This document shows positions 39,799-48,494 of a stretch of 64,000 nt of DNA, in pieces. This stretch comes from Streptomyces qaidamensis (GTDB lineage Bacteria; Actinomycetota; Actinomycetes; Streptomycetales; Streptomycetaceae), in the NCBI RefSeq assembly GCF_001611795.1, contig NZ_CP015098.1, positions 7,564,001-7,628,000 on the forward strand, given 5' to 3'. The number at the start of each line of letters is the position of its first letter. Positions within the stretch are counted from its first letter, which is position 1. Under the pieces are notes generated by a model. That model did no database searches, had not been told where the DNA came from, and was given only the letters and a program-made list of their open reading frames with translations. Made by a program: the position numbers and the translations under genes.

Positions 39799-41104
39799 GC
39801 AGGTGGACGGGCCCGCGCTGGACGAGGTCGTGACGTTCACGTCCGACCTCATCCGGATCGACACCACCAACCGGGGCGGCGGCGACTGCCGGGAGCGGCC
39901 CGCCGCCGAGTACGCCGCCGCACGGCTCGCCGACGCCGGGATCGAACCGGTCCTGCTGGAACGCACCCAGGGGCGGACCAACGTCGTCGCCCGGATCGAG
40001 GGCACCGACCCCTCGGCCGACGCCCTGCTGCTCCACGGCCACCTGGACGTCGTGCCCGCGGCGTTGGCCGACTGGAGCGTGCACCCGTTCTCCGGGGAGA
40101 TCCGCGACGGGGTCGTCTGGGGGCGTGGCGCCGTCGACATGAAGAACATGGACGCGATGATCCTGGCCGTCGTGCGCGGCTGGGCCCGGCAGGGCGTCCG
40201 GCCCCGCCGGGACATCGTCATCGCGTTCACCGCGGACGAGGAGGCCAGCGCCGAGGACGGATCCGGGTTCCTCGCCGACGAGCACCCCGAACTGTTCGAG
40301 GGCTGCACCGAAGGCGTCAGCGAGTCCGGCGCCTTCACCTTCCACGACGGCGGCGGGCGGCAGATCTACCCGATCGCCGCCGGGGAACGCGGCACCGCCT
40401 GGCTGAGGCTCACCGCCCGCGGACGCGCCGGGCACGGCTCCAAGGTGAACCGGGACAACGCCGTGACCCACCTCGCGGGCGCCATCGCCCGGATCGGCGC
40501 GCACGAGTGGCCGCTGCGGCTCACCCCGACCGTCCGCGCCGCCCTCACCGAACTCGCCGCGCTCTACGGCATCGAGACCGACCTCACCGACGTCGACGCG
40601 CTGCTGGAGAAGCTCGGCCCGGCTGCGAAGCTCGTCGAGCCGACCCTGCGCAACAGCGCCAACCCGACCATGCTGGAGGCCGGTTACAAGATCAACGTCA
40701 TTCCCGGCGAGGCCGTGGCGCACGTGGACGGCCGGTACATGCCCGGCGGCGAGGAGGAGTTCCGCAGCACCCTCGACCGGCTCACCGGGCCGGACGTGGA
40801 CTGGGAGTTCCACCACCGCGAGGTGGCCCTGGAGTCGCCGGTGGCCTCGCCGACGTACGCGGGCATGCGGGCCGCCGTCGAGGAGTTCGCGCCGGAGGGA
40901 CACGTCGTGCCGTTCTGCATGTCCGGCGGCACCGACGCCAAGCAGTTCTCCCGTCTCGGCATCACCGGCTACGGGTTCACCCCGCTGAAGCTGCCGGACG
41001 GCTACGACTACGCGGCCATGTTCCACGGGGTCGACGAACGGGTACCGGTCGAGGCGCTGCACTTCGGTGTCCGCGTACTCGACCGGTTCCTGCGGACGGC
41101 CTAG
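39791..41104 (+). CDS. M20-family metallopeptidase
   Basis: A 437-residue dizinc hydrolase of the M20/ArgE/DapE/CPG2 family. Metal motifs: LLLHGHLDVVPA (His and Asp), GVVWGRGAVDMKNMDAMILA (bridging Asp) and FTADEEASAEDGSGFL (catalytic Glu and ligand Glu); a late His is in the MFHGVDERV segment. A dimerisation domain (RLTARGRAGHGSKVN) is inserted in the usual place. It releases a C-terminal or N-acyl-linked amino acid. Overlap with dppA and the S66 gene further on place it in the same peptide-salvage operon. Confidence 0.92.
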   Translation: MAEQVDGPALDEVVTFTSDLIRIDTTNRGGGDCRERPAAEYAAARLADAGIEPVLLERTQGRTNVVARIEGTDPSADALLLHGHLDVVPAALADWSVHPFSGEIRDGVVWGRGAVDMKNMDAMILAVVRGWARQGVRPRRDIVIAFTADEEASAEDGSGFLADEHPELFEGCTEGVSESGAFTFHDGGGRQIYPIAAGERGTAWLRLTARGRAGHGSKVNRDNAVTHLAGAIARIGAHEWPLRLTPTVRAALTELAALYGIETDLTDVDALLEKLGPAAKLVEPTLRNSANPTMLEAGYKINVIPGEAVAHVDGRYMPGGEEEFRSTLDRLTGPDVDWEFHHREVALESPVASPTYAGMRAAVEEFAPEGHVVPFCMSGGTDAKQFSRLGITGYGFTPLKLPDGYDYAAMFHGVDERVPVEALHFGVRVLDRFLRTA

Positions 41105-41120
41105 GAGAGTGGGGGAGACG

Positions 41121-43073
41121 GTGCGGACGCTGGCCTACGGGGCGTGGCCCTCGCCCATCGACGCGGCCCTGACCGCTGCGCACGACGGGCACCCGGAGTA
41201 CGTGGGCTTCGTCGGCGACGAGGTGTGGTGGACCGAGCCGCGCCCCGCCGAAGGCGGCCGGCGCACCCTGGTACGGCGGCACGCCGACGGCCGGGAGGAG
41301 CCCCTGCTGCCCGCGCCGTGGAACGTGCGCAGCCGGGTCATCGAGTACGGCGGGCACCCGTGGGCCGCCGTCGCGGGTGAGGCCGGGCCGCTGGTGGTGT
41401 TCGTGAACTTCGCCGACCAGCGGCTGTACCGCTGCGAGCCGGGCGGTGAACCCCGTCCGCTCACCCCCGTGTCACCGGTGGGCGCCGGCCTGCGCTGGGC
41501 CGAGCCGCTGCCGCTGCCCGAACGGGGCGAGGTGTGGTGCGTGCTGGAGGAGTTCACGGGCGACGGACCCACCGACGTGCGCCGCGTCCTGGCCGCCGTA
41601 CCGCTGGACGGGTCCGCGGCCCGGGACCGGGGCGCCGTACGCGAACTCACCGACGCCCGGCACCGGTTCGTCACCGGACCGAAGCTCTCGCCCGACGGGC
41701 GGCGGGCCGCCTGGCTCGCCTGGGACCATCCGCGCATGCCCTGGGACGGCACCGAACTGCTCCTCGCCGAGGTCACGCCCGACGGCACGCTGCGCGACGC
41801 CCGGGCCGTTGCCGGCGGCCCCGGCGAGTCCATCGCCCAGGCGGACTGGACCCACGACGGCCGTCTACTGCACGCGAGCGACCGCACCGGCTGGTGGAAC
41901 CTCTACCTCGACGGACAGCCGGTGTGCCCGCGCGAGGAGGAGTTCGGCGGCGCGCTGTGGGAGCTGGGTTCGCGATGGTTCACCCCGCTCGACAGCGGGC
42001 TGATCGCCGTCGTGCACGGCCGGGGCGCCACCGCCCTCGGCGTCCTGGACCCCGAGACCGGCGAGGTCGTCGACGCCGCCGGGCCCTGGACCGAGTTCAC
42101 CCCCACCCTCGCCGCCCACGGCGAACGGGTCGTCGCCGTCGGGGCCAGCCCGCGCAGCGCCTACGAGGTCGTGGAGCTGGACGCCCGCACCGGCCGGGCC
42201 CGGGTCGTCGGCGCCGAGCACGACGACGCCGTCGATCCCGCGTACTACCCCGAGCCGCAGATCCGCACCTTCACCGGCCCCGACGGGCGCGACATCCACG
42301 CCCACATCTACCCGCCGCACCACCCCGGCTGCGTCGCGCCCGACGACGAACTGCCGCCCTACGTCGTCTGGGCGCACGGCGGGCCCACCGGCCGGGCCCC
42401 GCTCGTGCTCGACCTGGAGATCGCCTACTTCACCTCGCGCGGCATCGGCGTCGCCGAGGTCAACTACGGCGGCTCCACGGGCTACGGCCGCCCGTACCGG
42501 GAGCGGCTGCGCGAGCAGTGGGGCGTGGTGGACGTCGAGGACTGCGCCGCGGTCGCCCTGGCCCTCGCCGCCGAGGGCACCGCCGACCCCGGCCGGCTCG
42601 CCGTCCGGGGCGGCAGCGCGGGCGGCTGGACCGCGGCAGCCTCACTCACCACGACCGACGTCTACGCCTGCGGCACCATCAAGTACCCGATCCTGGATCT
42701 GGCCGGGTGGGGCACGGGGGAGACCCACGACTTCGAGTCGCAGTACCTGGAGGGCCTGATCGGGCCGCTCGCCGAGGTGCCCGCCCGGTACGCGGAACGC
42801 TCGCCCGCCGCCCACGCCGACCGCCTCGCCGTACCGTTCCTGCTGCTCCAGGGCCTGGACGACGTGATCTGCCCGCCCGTCCAGTGCGAGCGGTTCCTGG
42901 CCCGGCTGGAGGGCCGGAAGGTGCCGCACGCGTATCTCGCCTTCGAGGGGGAGGGTCACGGATTCCGGAAGGCGGAGACCATGGTGCGCGCCCTGGAGGC
43001 CGAACTCTCCCTCTACGCCCAGGTGTTCCGCCTGGACCCGTCCGGCGTCCCCACTCTGGAGCTCAGCAAGTGA
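41121..43073 (+). CDS. S9-family (prolyl oligopeptidase/acylaminoacyl) peptidase
   Basis: A 650-residue serine peptidase. The first 380 residues are a beta-propeller (WDHPRMPWDGTELLLAEVTPDGTL, HDGRLLHASDRTGWWNLYLDG). The catalytic alpha/beta hydrolase domain (about 400-645) has PYVVWAHGGPTGRAPLVLD, the nucleophile in VRGGSAGGWTAAA, the Asp in LLQGLDDVICPP and the His near FEGEGHGFRKAE. GTG 41121 follows GGGGGAG by 3 nt. No signal peptide, so it works in the cytoplasm on short imported peptides. Its stop overlaps the next start (GTGA). Confidence 0.92.
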   Translation: MRTLAYGAWPSPIDAALTAAHDGHPEYVGFVGDEVWWTEPRPAEGGRRTLVRRHADGREEPLLPAPWNVRSRVIEYGGHPWAAVAGEAGPLVVFVNFADQRLYRCEPGGEPRPLTPVSPVGAGLRWAEPLPLPERGEVWCVLEEFTGDGPTDVRRVLAAVPLDGSAARDRGAVRELTDARHRFVTGPKLSPDGRRAAWLAWDHPRMPWDGTELLLAEVTPDGTLRDARAVAGGPGESIAQADWTHDGRLLHASDRTGWWNLYLDGQPVCPREEEFGGALWELGSRWFTPLDSGLIAVVHGRGATALGVLDPETGEVVDAAGPWTEFTPTLAAHGERVVAVGASPRSAYEVVELDARTGRARVVGAEHDDAVDPAYYPEPQIRTFTGPDGRDIHAHIYPPHHPGCVAPDDELPPYVVWAHGGPTGRAPLVLDLEIAYFTSRGIGVAEVNYGGSTGYGRPYRERLREQWGVVDVEDCAAVALALAAEGTADPGRLAVRGGSAGGWTAAASLTTTDVYACGTIKYPILDLAGWGTGETHDFESQYLEGLIGPLAEVPARYAERSPAAHADRLAVPFLLLQGLDDVICPPVQCERFLARLEGRKVPHAYLAFEGEGHGFRKAETMVRALEAELSLYAQVFRLDPSGVPTLELSK

Positions 43074-44002
43074 ACCAGCTCGTCCGACCGCCCCGGCTCG
43101 CCCCGGGCGCCCGCGTCGCCGTCGTCGCGCCCAGCGGGCCCGTGCCCGAGGAACGCCTCCAGGCCGGGCTCGACATCCTGCGCGGCTGGGACCTCGACCC
43201 CGTCGTGGCATCCCATGTGCTCGGGCGCCACGGAGAGCTGGACTACCTGGCCGGGGCGGACGACGAGCGTGCCGCCGACCTCCAGAGCGCCTGGTGCGAT
43301 CCGTCCGTCGCGGCCGTGCTGTGCGCCCGGGGCGGGTACGGGGCGCAGCGCATGGTCGACCTGCTCGACTGGGCGGCGATGCGGGCGGCGGGCCCGAAGG
43401 TGTTCGCCGGGTTCAGCGACGTCACCGTCCTGCACCAGGCCTTCGCCACCCGCCTGGGCCTGGTCACCCTGTACGGACCCGCCGCCGCCGGCGTCGACTT
43501 CCTCAAGAACGCCCGGGCTCAGGACCATCTGCGGGCCACCCTCTTCGAGCCGGAGTCCGTACGGTCCCTGACGGCCGTGCCCCCGGGCGGCACCGCACTG
43601 GTTCCGGGCCGCGCCCGGGGCGTCACCCTGGGCGGGTGCCTGAGCCTGCTCGCGAGCGACCTCGGCACCCCGCACGCCCACCCCGGGGCGCGGGGCGGGC
43701 TGTTGCTGGTGGAGGACGTCGGCGAGAGCCCGTACCGCGTGGATCGGTATCTGACCCAACTCCTGCGCACCGGCTGGCTCGACGGGGTCGCCGGGATCGT
43801 GCTCGGCTCCTGGGCGGCGTGCGGCCCTCGCGAGGGGCTGCGCGCGGTCTTCGCCGACCGGCTCGGCGGCCTGGGCGTGCCGGTCGTGGAGGAGTTCGGG
43901 TTCGGGCACGGCGAGGGTGCGCTGACCATGCCCCTCGGGGTCGGGGCCGAACTGGACGCGAGCACGGGCACGTTGACGCTGGACGAACCGGCCCTCAGCT
44001 GA
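43070..44002 (+). CDS. S66-family LD-carboxypeptidase (muramoyltetrapeptide carboxypeptidase)
   Basis: A 310-residue LdcA/YkfA-type enzyme. Catalytic triad: Ser116 in FAGFSDVTVLHQAF, Glu215 in LLLVEDVGESPYRVDRYL, His280 in FGFGHGEGALTMPLG. N-terminal VAVVAPSGPVPEERL and VLCARGGYGAQRMVDLLDW match the family. It removes the terminal D-Ala from the L-Ala-gamma-D-Glu-Dap-D-Ala tetrapeptide during murein recycling. GTG 43070 overlaps the S9 stop by 4 nt. Together with DppA, the M20 and the S9 peptidases this gives a cytoplasmic set for dismantling cell-wall peptides, like the B. subtilis dpp-ykf region but without its transporter. Confidence 0.93.
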   Translation: MNQLVRPPRLAPGARVAVVAPSGPVPEERLQAGLDILRGWDLDPVVASHVLGRHGELDYLAGADDERAADLQSAWCDPSVAAVLCARGGYGAQRMVDLLDWAAMRAAGPKVFAGFSDVTVLHQAFATRLGLVTLYGPAAAGVDFLKNARAQDHLRATLFEPESVRSLTAVPPGGTALVPGRARGVTLGGCLSLLASDLGTPHAHPGARGGLLLVEDVGESPYRVDRYLTQLLRTGWLDGVAGIVLGSWAACGPREGLRAVFADRLGGLGVPVVEEFGFGHGEGALTMPLGVGAELDASTGTLTLDEPALS

Positions 44003-44047
44003 GTGGTCCGGTACTGAAATCCCGTCAAGAAACCCTCGTTTCGGTGA

Positions 44048-44076
44048 TTGACGGCTTCTGACACGTGTCACACCAT
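44048..44076 (+). promoter_or_regulatory. Possible promoter with TGACACGTGTCA palindrome
   Basis: TTGACG (44048-44053), 17-nt spacer, weak -10 CACCAT (44071-44076). The perfect 12-bp palindrome TGACACGTGTCA (44059-44070) ends directly against the -10. The half sites TGACAC/GTGTCA equal those in the ccr promoter spacer, but without the 3-nt centre. Confidence 0.4.
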
Positions 44077-44133
44077 GACAACCGGCCAGTACCTACTGGT
44101 CGGTATCGGGTTGCCCTCACCGTGGAGGTCCGA

Positions 44134-45909
44134 GTGTCCCGACGCGTGCCCAGATTCCGCGCCCTCCTCGCCCTCGCCCTGGGCGCCGCCCTGGCCGTGC
44201 CCCTCGCCCCACCCGCGCCCGCCGCCGACGCCTACACCCTCACGCCCCTGAAGTTCACCGTCCGGGCCGGCGGCCGGACCTGCACCGTCGACGCCGACCT
44301 GTACCGCCCCGCGGGCGTGGACCGCGACCACCCGGCACCCGCCGTGCTCGGCACGAACGGCTTCGGCGGCAGCAAGTCGGACGGTTCCACGGACACCATG
44401 GGCAAGGCCTTCGCGCAGCGCGGCTACGTCTCGCTCGTCTACTCCGGGCTCGGATTCGGCCGCAGCGGCTGCCTCGTCTCCCTGGACGACCCGGACATCG
44501 ACGGCGCGGCTGCCTCGCAGCTCGTCGACTTCCTCGGCGGCAAACGCGCCGCCGACGACGGCACCACCGCCGACTTCGTCACGCGGGACGCCCCGGGGGA
44601 CCCCCGGGTGGGCATGATCGGCGGATCCTACGGCGGCGCCGTGCAACTGGCCACGGCCGCCGTCGACCACCGCCTCGACGCGCTCGTCCCGATGATCACC
44701 TGGAACGACCTGGCCTACTCGCTCGCCCCCAACAACGCCGCCAGCGGCACGGGCGTCCCCGGGGCCTTCAAATGGCAGTGGACGAACGGCTTCTACCTCA
44801 TCGGCGAGGGCCAGCCGCTGCTGGAGCCGAGTCTCGACCCGTCCCGCATCAACTCCCTGGCCTGCCTGCACTTCGTCACCGAGGCCTGCCGGACCGTCCA
44901 CACCCTCAACTCCGGCAGCTACCCGGCGGACCGCACCGCCGAGCTGCTCGCCTTCGCGCACCGGGTCTCCCCGGCGTCGTACCTCCACCGTGTGCGCACG
45001 CCCACCCTGCTGGTCCAGGGGCAGGCCGACACCCTGTTCAACCTCAACGAGGCCACGGCCACGTACCGGACACTCAAGGCCCAGGGCACGCCCGTCAAGA
45101 TGATCTGGCAGTCCTGGGGACACAGCGGCGGACTGAACGGCCCGGCCGCCGGTGAACTCGACCTGTCGAAGGGCAACCTCGAGACCAGCTACGTCGGCCG
45201 GCGCGTCCTCGCCTGGTTCGACCGCCATCTGCGGGGGCGGACCCACGTCGACACCGGACCGGCCTTCGCCTACTACCGCGACTGGATCACCGACCCCGAC
45301 CGCACCTACGCCACCGCGAGCCGTCTCCCCGCCACCGGCCGCACCCTGTACCTCTCCGGCGACGGCAGACTCGTCGACCGGCGCGGCGAGGTCGCCGCCG
45401 GCAGCCGCCGCTACACCAACTGGCTGACGCCCACGAGCCATTCGGAGAGCTCGCTGTCCGGCCTCATCGGCCTGCCGGACACGCCGCCGCGCGACACCAA
45501 GGGCACCTACCTCGACTGGACGAGCGAGCCGCTGGAGCGCCCCCTCGATGTCGTCGGCACACCCCGGGCCACGCTCAAGGTGGTCTCCCCGAAGGCCGAG
45601 CGCACCCAGCACTCCGCCGACGCGGCCGACAAGCTCGTCCTGTTCGCCAAGCTCTACGACGTCGCACCCGACGGCACCCGCACCCTGGTGCGCCGCCTGG
45701 TCGCGCCGGTACGCGTCCCGGACGTCACCAAGAGCTTCACCGTCACCCTGCCCGGCATCGTGCACCGGTACCAGGCCGGGCACCGGCTGCGGTTCGTGAT
45801 CGCCGCGAGCGACGACGCGTACTTCGGCAACCGGGGAATCAAGCCCGTGACCGTGATCAGCGGGCCGCGGAACACCGGGGAACTCCGGCTGCCGGTCGCC
45901 GGCTCCTGA
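44134..45909 (+). CDS. Exported S15/CocE-type alpha/beta hydrolase
   Basis: A 591-residue exported hydrolase. GTG 44134 with GGAGGT 4 nt before it gives a signal peptide (VSRRVPRFRALLALALGAALAV, cleavage near PAPAADA). The catalytic domain has the nucleophile in MIGGSYGGAVQLATA, an Asp near LVQGQADTLFNL and a His near SWGHSGGLNG. The last 170 residues form the X-Pro dipeptidyl-peptidase C-terminal jelly roll (LVLFAKLYDVAPDGTRTLV, HRLRFVIAASDDAYFGN). Members cleave X-Pro dipeptides or acyl esters; this one cannot be assigned further. It follows the LD-carboxypeptidase by 131 nt with its own promoter. Confidence 0.85.
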   Translation: MSRRVPRFRALLALALGAALAVPLAPPAPAADAYTLTPLKFTVRAGGRTCTVDADLYRPAGVDRDHPAPAVLGTNGFGGSKSDGSTDTMGKAFAQRGYVSLVYSGLGFGRSGCLVSLDDPDIDGAAASQLVDFLGGKRAADDGTTADFVTRDAPGDPRVGMIGGSYGGAVQLATAAVDHRLDALVPMITWNDLAYSLAPNNAASGTGVPGAFKWQWTNGFYLIGEGQPLLEPSLDPSRINSLACLHFVTEACRTVHTLNSGSYPADRTAELLAFAHRVSPASYLHRVRTPTLLVQGQADTLFNLNEATATYRTLKAQGTPVKMIWQSWGHSGGLNGPAAGELDLSKGNLETSYVGRRVLAWFDRHLRGRTHVDTGPAFAYYRDWITDPDRTYATASRLPATGRTLYLSGDGRLVDRRGEVAAGSRRYTNWLTPTSHSESSLSGLIGLPDTPPRDTKGTYLDWTSEPLERPLDVVGTPRATLKVVSPKAERTQHSADAADKLVLFAKLYDVAPDGTRTLVRRLVAPVRVPDVTKSFTVTLPGIVHRYQAGHRLRFVIAASDDAYFGNRGIKPVTVISGPRNTGELRLPVAGS

Positions 45910-45941
45910 CGCCCCGACTGGGGAGGAACAGCCGGCGCGGT

Positions 45942-45947
45942 TACTGT
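45942..45947 (+). promoter_or_regulatory. Leaderless -10 box (TACTGT) of the GNAT gene
   Basis: TACTGT fits TANNNT and ends 6 nt before the GTG at 45954, the same spacing as at 9901. No -35 is obvious. Confidence 0.4.
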
Positions 45948-45953
45948 GGCGGG

Positions 45954-46514
45954 GTGCCGCACCACGCATCCCGCCACCTCGCCGAAGGCCCCCGGGTGGG
46001 CATACGCCACTTCACCTACGAGGACGGCGCCGAGTTCACCGCCCGCGCCCGGGAGAGCAAGGACCTGCACCACCCGTGGCTCTTCCCGCCCACCACGACG
46101 CAGGCCTACACCGCCTACGCGGGCCGCCTGATCGAGGACCGGGCCAAGACCGGGTTCCTGGTCTGTGAGAAGAGCGACGGGGCCATCGGCGGGTTCATCA
46201 ACATCAACAACATCGTCGAGGGCGGCTTCCAGTCCGGGGCGCTGGGCTACGGCGCCTTCGCGCACGCCGCCGGGCGCGGGCTGATGCGCGAAGGGCTGGA
46301 CCTCGTCGTGCGGTACGCGCTCGGCCCGATGCGGCTGCACCGGCTGGAGATCAACGTCCAGCCGGGCAACGCCGCGTCGATCGCCCTGGCCCGCCGCTGC
46401 GGGTTCCGCCTGGAGGGCTTCTCGCCGAAGATGCTCTTCGTCGACGGGGCCTGGCGCGATCACCAACGCTGGGCGATCACCACCGAGATGATCACCCCGC
46501 CGAGCCGGCACTGA
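45954..46514 (+). CDS. GNAT-family N-acetyltransferase (RimJ/RimL-like)
   Basis: A 186-residue acetyltransferase of the RimJ/RimL type: VGIRHFTYEDGAEFTARARES at the N-terminus, GALGYGAFAHAAGRGLMREGLDLVVRYALGPMRLHRLEINVQPGNAASIALARRCGFRLEGFSPKMLFVDGAWRDH as the acetyl-CoA-binding core and typical end. These enzymes acetylate protein N-termini or small amines. Probably leaderless. Convergent with the VOC gene, 16 nt between stops. Confidence 0.87.
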   Translation: MPHHASRHLAEGPRVGIRHFTYEDGAEFTARARESKDLHHPWLFPPTTTQAYTAYAGRLIEDRAKTGFLVCEKSDGAIGGFININNIVEGGFQSGALGYGAFAHAAGRGLMREGLDLVVRYALGPMRLHRLEINVQPGNAASIALARRCGFRLEGFSPKMLFVDGAWRDHQRWAITTEMITPPSRH

Positions 46515-46530
46515 GCCCCGGCGAAGACCT

Positions 46531-46878
46531 CTACGCCTGGCGGTCCACGTACTCGTAGACCGACCCGTCCGGATGCAGGACGATCAGGTTGCGGCCCGCC
46601 GGTGAGGCGATCGGGCCCGCCACGATGTGCGCCCCCAGTTCCGTCAGCACCTTGTGGGTCTCCTCGACATCCGTCACCGCGATGGTCGCGGCGACCTTGC
46701 GCAGCACCTCCAGTTCGGCTGGGGGGCCGCTCATCAGCAGGAAGCAGCCGATCGCCGCCACCTGGACACCTCCCCGCTCGAAGCGCTGGGCTCTGCCGCC
46801 CGCCAGCCGCTCGTAGAAGGGGATCGCGGTCTCGAGGTCGTCGACGCAGACGCGCAGTGTGGCACCCAGAATCTCCAT
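46531..46878 (-). CDS. VOC-family (glyoxalase-like) protein
   Basis: A 115-residue single VOC module: ILGATLRVCVDDLETAIPFYERLAG opens the fold, and IVAGPIASPAGRNLIVLHPDGSVYEYVDRQ closes it, with a Glu at the usual metal-binding place. The start at ATG 46878 gives normal family length. Function unknown. Confidence 0.82.
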   Translation of the reverse strand: MEILGATLRVCVDDLETAIPFYERLAGGRAQRFERGGVQVAAIGCFLLMSGPPAELEVLRKVAATIAVTDVEETHKVLTELGAHIVAGPIASPAGRNLIVLHPDGSVYEYVDRQA

Positions 46879-46926
46879 GCGGCGAAGCCTAGTTACGCGC
46901 AGGGGGGCGAGGGTACCCGGCCGGGC

Positions 46927-47406
46927 ATGAAGCCGTTGGATCACCTGGAGCATCTGGACAAGCACCTGGTCGACGAGCTGGCACAGGTGGCGCGGGAGAC
47001 CGTACGGGACGAACTGCGCGAGCAGGCGAGGGGGCAGCGCCGCAAGGCCGCCCTGTACGCCGCGTCGGGCGCGCTCGCCCTGTACGCGGGCGCGGCCCTC
47101 GCGCTCGCCGTGGGGCTGGCCCTCGCCCTCGGCCTGCCCGACTGGGCCGCCGCACTCATCACCGCAGCGATCCTGGGAGCCCTGGCCTACGTGTTGCGCG
47201 GCATGGCCCGGCCGTCCCGCCCGGGAGCGGACCACGCGGCCGGCACGGCGCGGGGCGGGGACAGTGCCCGGCAGACCGCCGCCGGGGCGGTCGGCGGCAT
47301 GCCGTACCCGCCCGCGCCGCCGGCCCCGCCCGCCGGGACGGCCGCCCCGGGCCCCGTGCCCCCGCGGCCGTCGGAGACCCCGGACGTCCCCCACCGAGGG
47401 GCGTGA
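46927..47406 (+). CDS. Holin superfamily III-like membrane protein (DUF1469 type)
   Basis: A 159-residue protein with an amphipathic charged N-terminus (HLEHLDKHLVDELAQVARETVRDELREQA), two hydrophobic helices (about 42-66 and 70-92) and a cytoplasmic Pro/Ala-rich tail. This is the layout of chromosomal Actinobacteria proteins called phage holin family or DUF1469. No lysin or other phage gene is nearby, so a prophage origin is not implied. It is 6 nt before the SDR gene and likely co-transcribed with it. Confidence 0.75.
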   Translation: MKPLDHLEHLDKHLVDELAQVARETVRDELREQARGQRRKAALYAASGALALYAGAALALAVGLALALGLPDWAAALITAAILGALAYVLRGMARPSRPGADHAAGTARGGDSARQTAAGAVGGMPYPPAPPAPPAGTAAPGPVPPRPSETPDVPHRGA

Positions 47407-47412
47407 TGCCGG

Positions 47413-48444
47413 GTGCGCACGGCAGGAACCCCGCAGCAGCGCGGCCGTGTGGTCGTGGTGACCGGAGCCAGTGGCGGCGTCGGACGGGCCACGGTCCGGG
47501 CCTTCGCCGCCCGCGGAGACAAGGTCGCCCTGCTCGCCCGCGGACGTGAGGGACTCGCCGCCGCGGCGGACGAGGTGGAGCGAGCAGGCGGCGAGGCGCT
47601 CGTCGTCGGCGTGGACGTCTCCGACGCCAAGGCCGTCGACGACGCGGCCCAGCAGGTCGTCGACGCCTACGGCCACATCGACGTCTGGGTCAACAACGCC
47701 TTCACCGGAGTGTTCGCACCGTTCACGGAAGTCAACCCGGACGAGTTCCGCCGCGTGACCGAAGTGACGTACCTGGGCTATGTGTTCGGCACCCGGGCCG
47801 CCCTGCGCCACATGCTGCCGCGCGACCGCGGCACCATCGTGCAGGTCGGCTCCGCGCTCGCCTACCGGGGCATCCCGCTGCAGTCCGCGTACTGCGGGGC
47901 CAAGCACGCGATCCAGGGGTTCAACGAGTCGCTGCGCTGCGAGCTGCTGCACGCGCGCAGCGGGGTGCGGACGACGATGGTGCAGCTGCCGGGCCTCAAC
48001 ACCCCGCAGTTCGACTGGGTGCTGAACCGCATGCCGGGGCGGGCCCGGCCCGTCGCACCCGTCTACCAGCCGGAGGTCGCGGCCCGGGCCATCGTGCACG
48101 CGTCGTCGCACGCGCGGCGCCGGGAGTACTGGGTGGGCGGCTCCACGGCCGCCACGCTCCTCGCCAACGCGGTCGCCCCCGGGCTGCTGGAGCGCTACCT
48201 GGCCCGCACCAACGTCGACGCGCAGCAGGAGGAGGGCCGGCCCGAGGGCCCGGCGAACCTGTGGTCACCGGCGGACGGCGCGCACGGACGGGACTTCGGC
48301 GCGCACGGGCGCTTCGACGACGAGTCCACCGGCAACAGCCCGCAGCAGTGGCTGTCACGGAACCGCGGTTGGATGGGCGCGGTCCTCACCGCGGGGGCCG
48401 CCGCCGTGGCGGCCCGCAAGCTGACCACGCCCGCCCGCTGCTAG
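47413..48444 (+). CDS. Short-chain dehydrogenase/reductase
   Basis: A 343-residue SDR. NAD(P) motif VVVTGASGGVGRATVRAFAARG, structural NNAF (variant NNAG), active-site Ser in QVGSALAYRG and catalytic Y-x3-K in SAYCGAKHAIQGF. A C-terminal extension of about 90 residues ends with a hydrophobic segment (WMGAVLTAGAAAVAARKL) that may anchor it. The family pattern (PLQSAYCGAKHA) is the SDR group often found near stress genes in Streptomyces; substrate unknown. Follows the holin-like gene by 6 nt. Confidence 0.87.
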   Translation: MRTAGTPQQRGRVVVVTGASGGVGRATVRAFAARGDKVALLARGREGLAAAADEVERAGGEALVVGVDVSDAKAVDDAAQQVVDAYGHIDVWVNNAFTGVFAPFTEVNPDEFRRVTEVTYLGYVFGTRAALRHMLPRDRGTIVQVGSALAYRGIPLQSAYCGAKHAIQGFNESLRCELLHARSGVRTTMVQLPGLNTPQFDWVLNRMPGRARPVAPVYQPEVAARAIVHASSHARRREYWVGGSTAATLLANAVAPGLLERYLARTNVDAQQEEGRPEGPANLWSPADGAHGRDFGAHGRFDDESTGNSPQQWLSRNRGWMGAVLTAGAAAVAARKLTTPARC

Positions 48445-48494
48445 CCGGCCGCGCACGCGGCTGGTCGGCCGCGCCAGCAGCTGGTCCCCGGCCC

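Noticed and set aside
41534..44002. Very long frame (822 codons) across the S9 peptidase and LD-carboxypeptidase genes
   Set aside because: Only the last 310 codons, from GTG 43070, are a real protein (S66 family); the first part is the shadow frame of the S9 gene, rich in Arg/Pro/Ala.
46927..47406. Holin-like protein as a prophage mark
   Set aside because: No lysin, capsid, integrase or tail genes nearby; this family is chromosomal in Actinobacteria.
48448..48461. GCCGCG-CA-CGCGGC as a terminator after the SDR gene
   Set aside because: Very short loop and one of several G+C repeats in this stretch; too weak to call.
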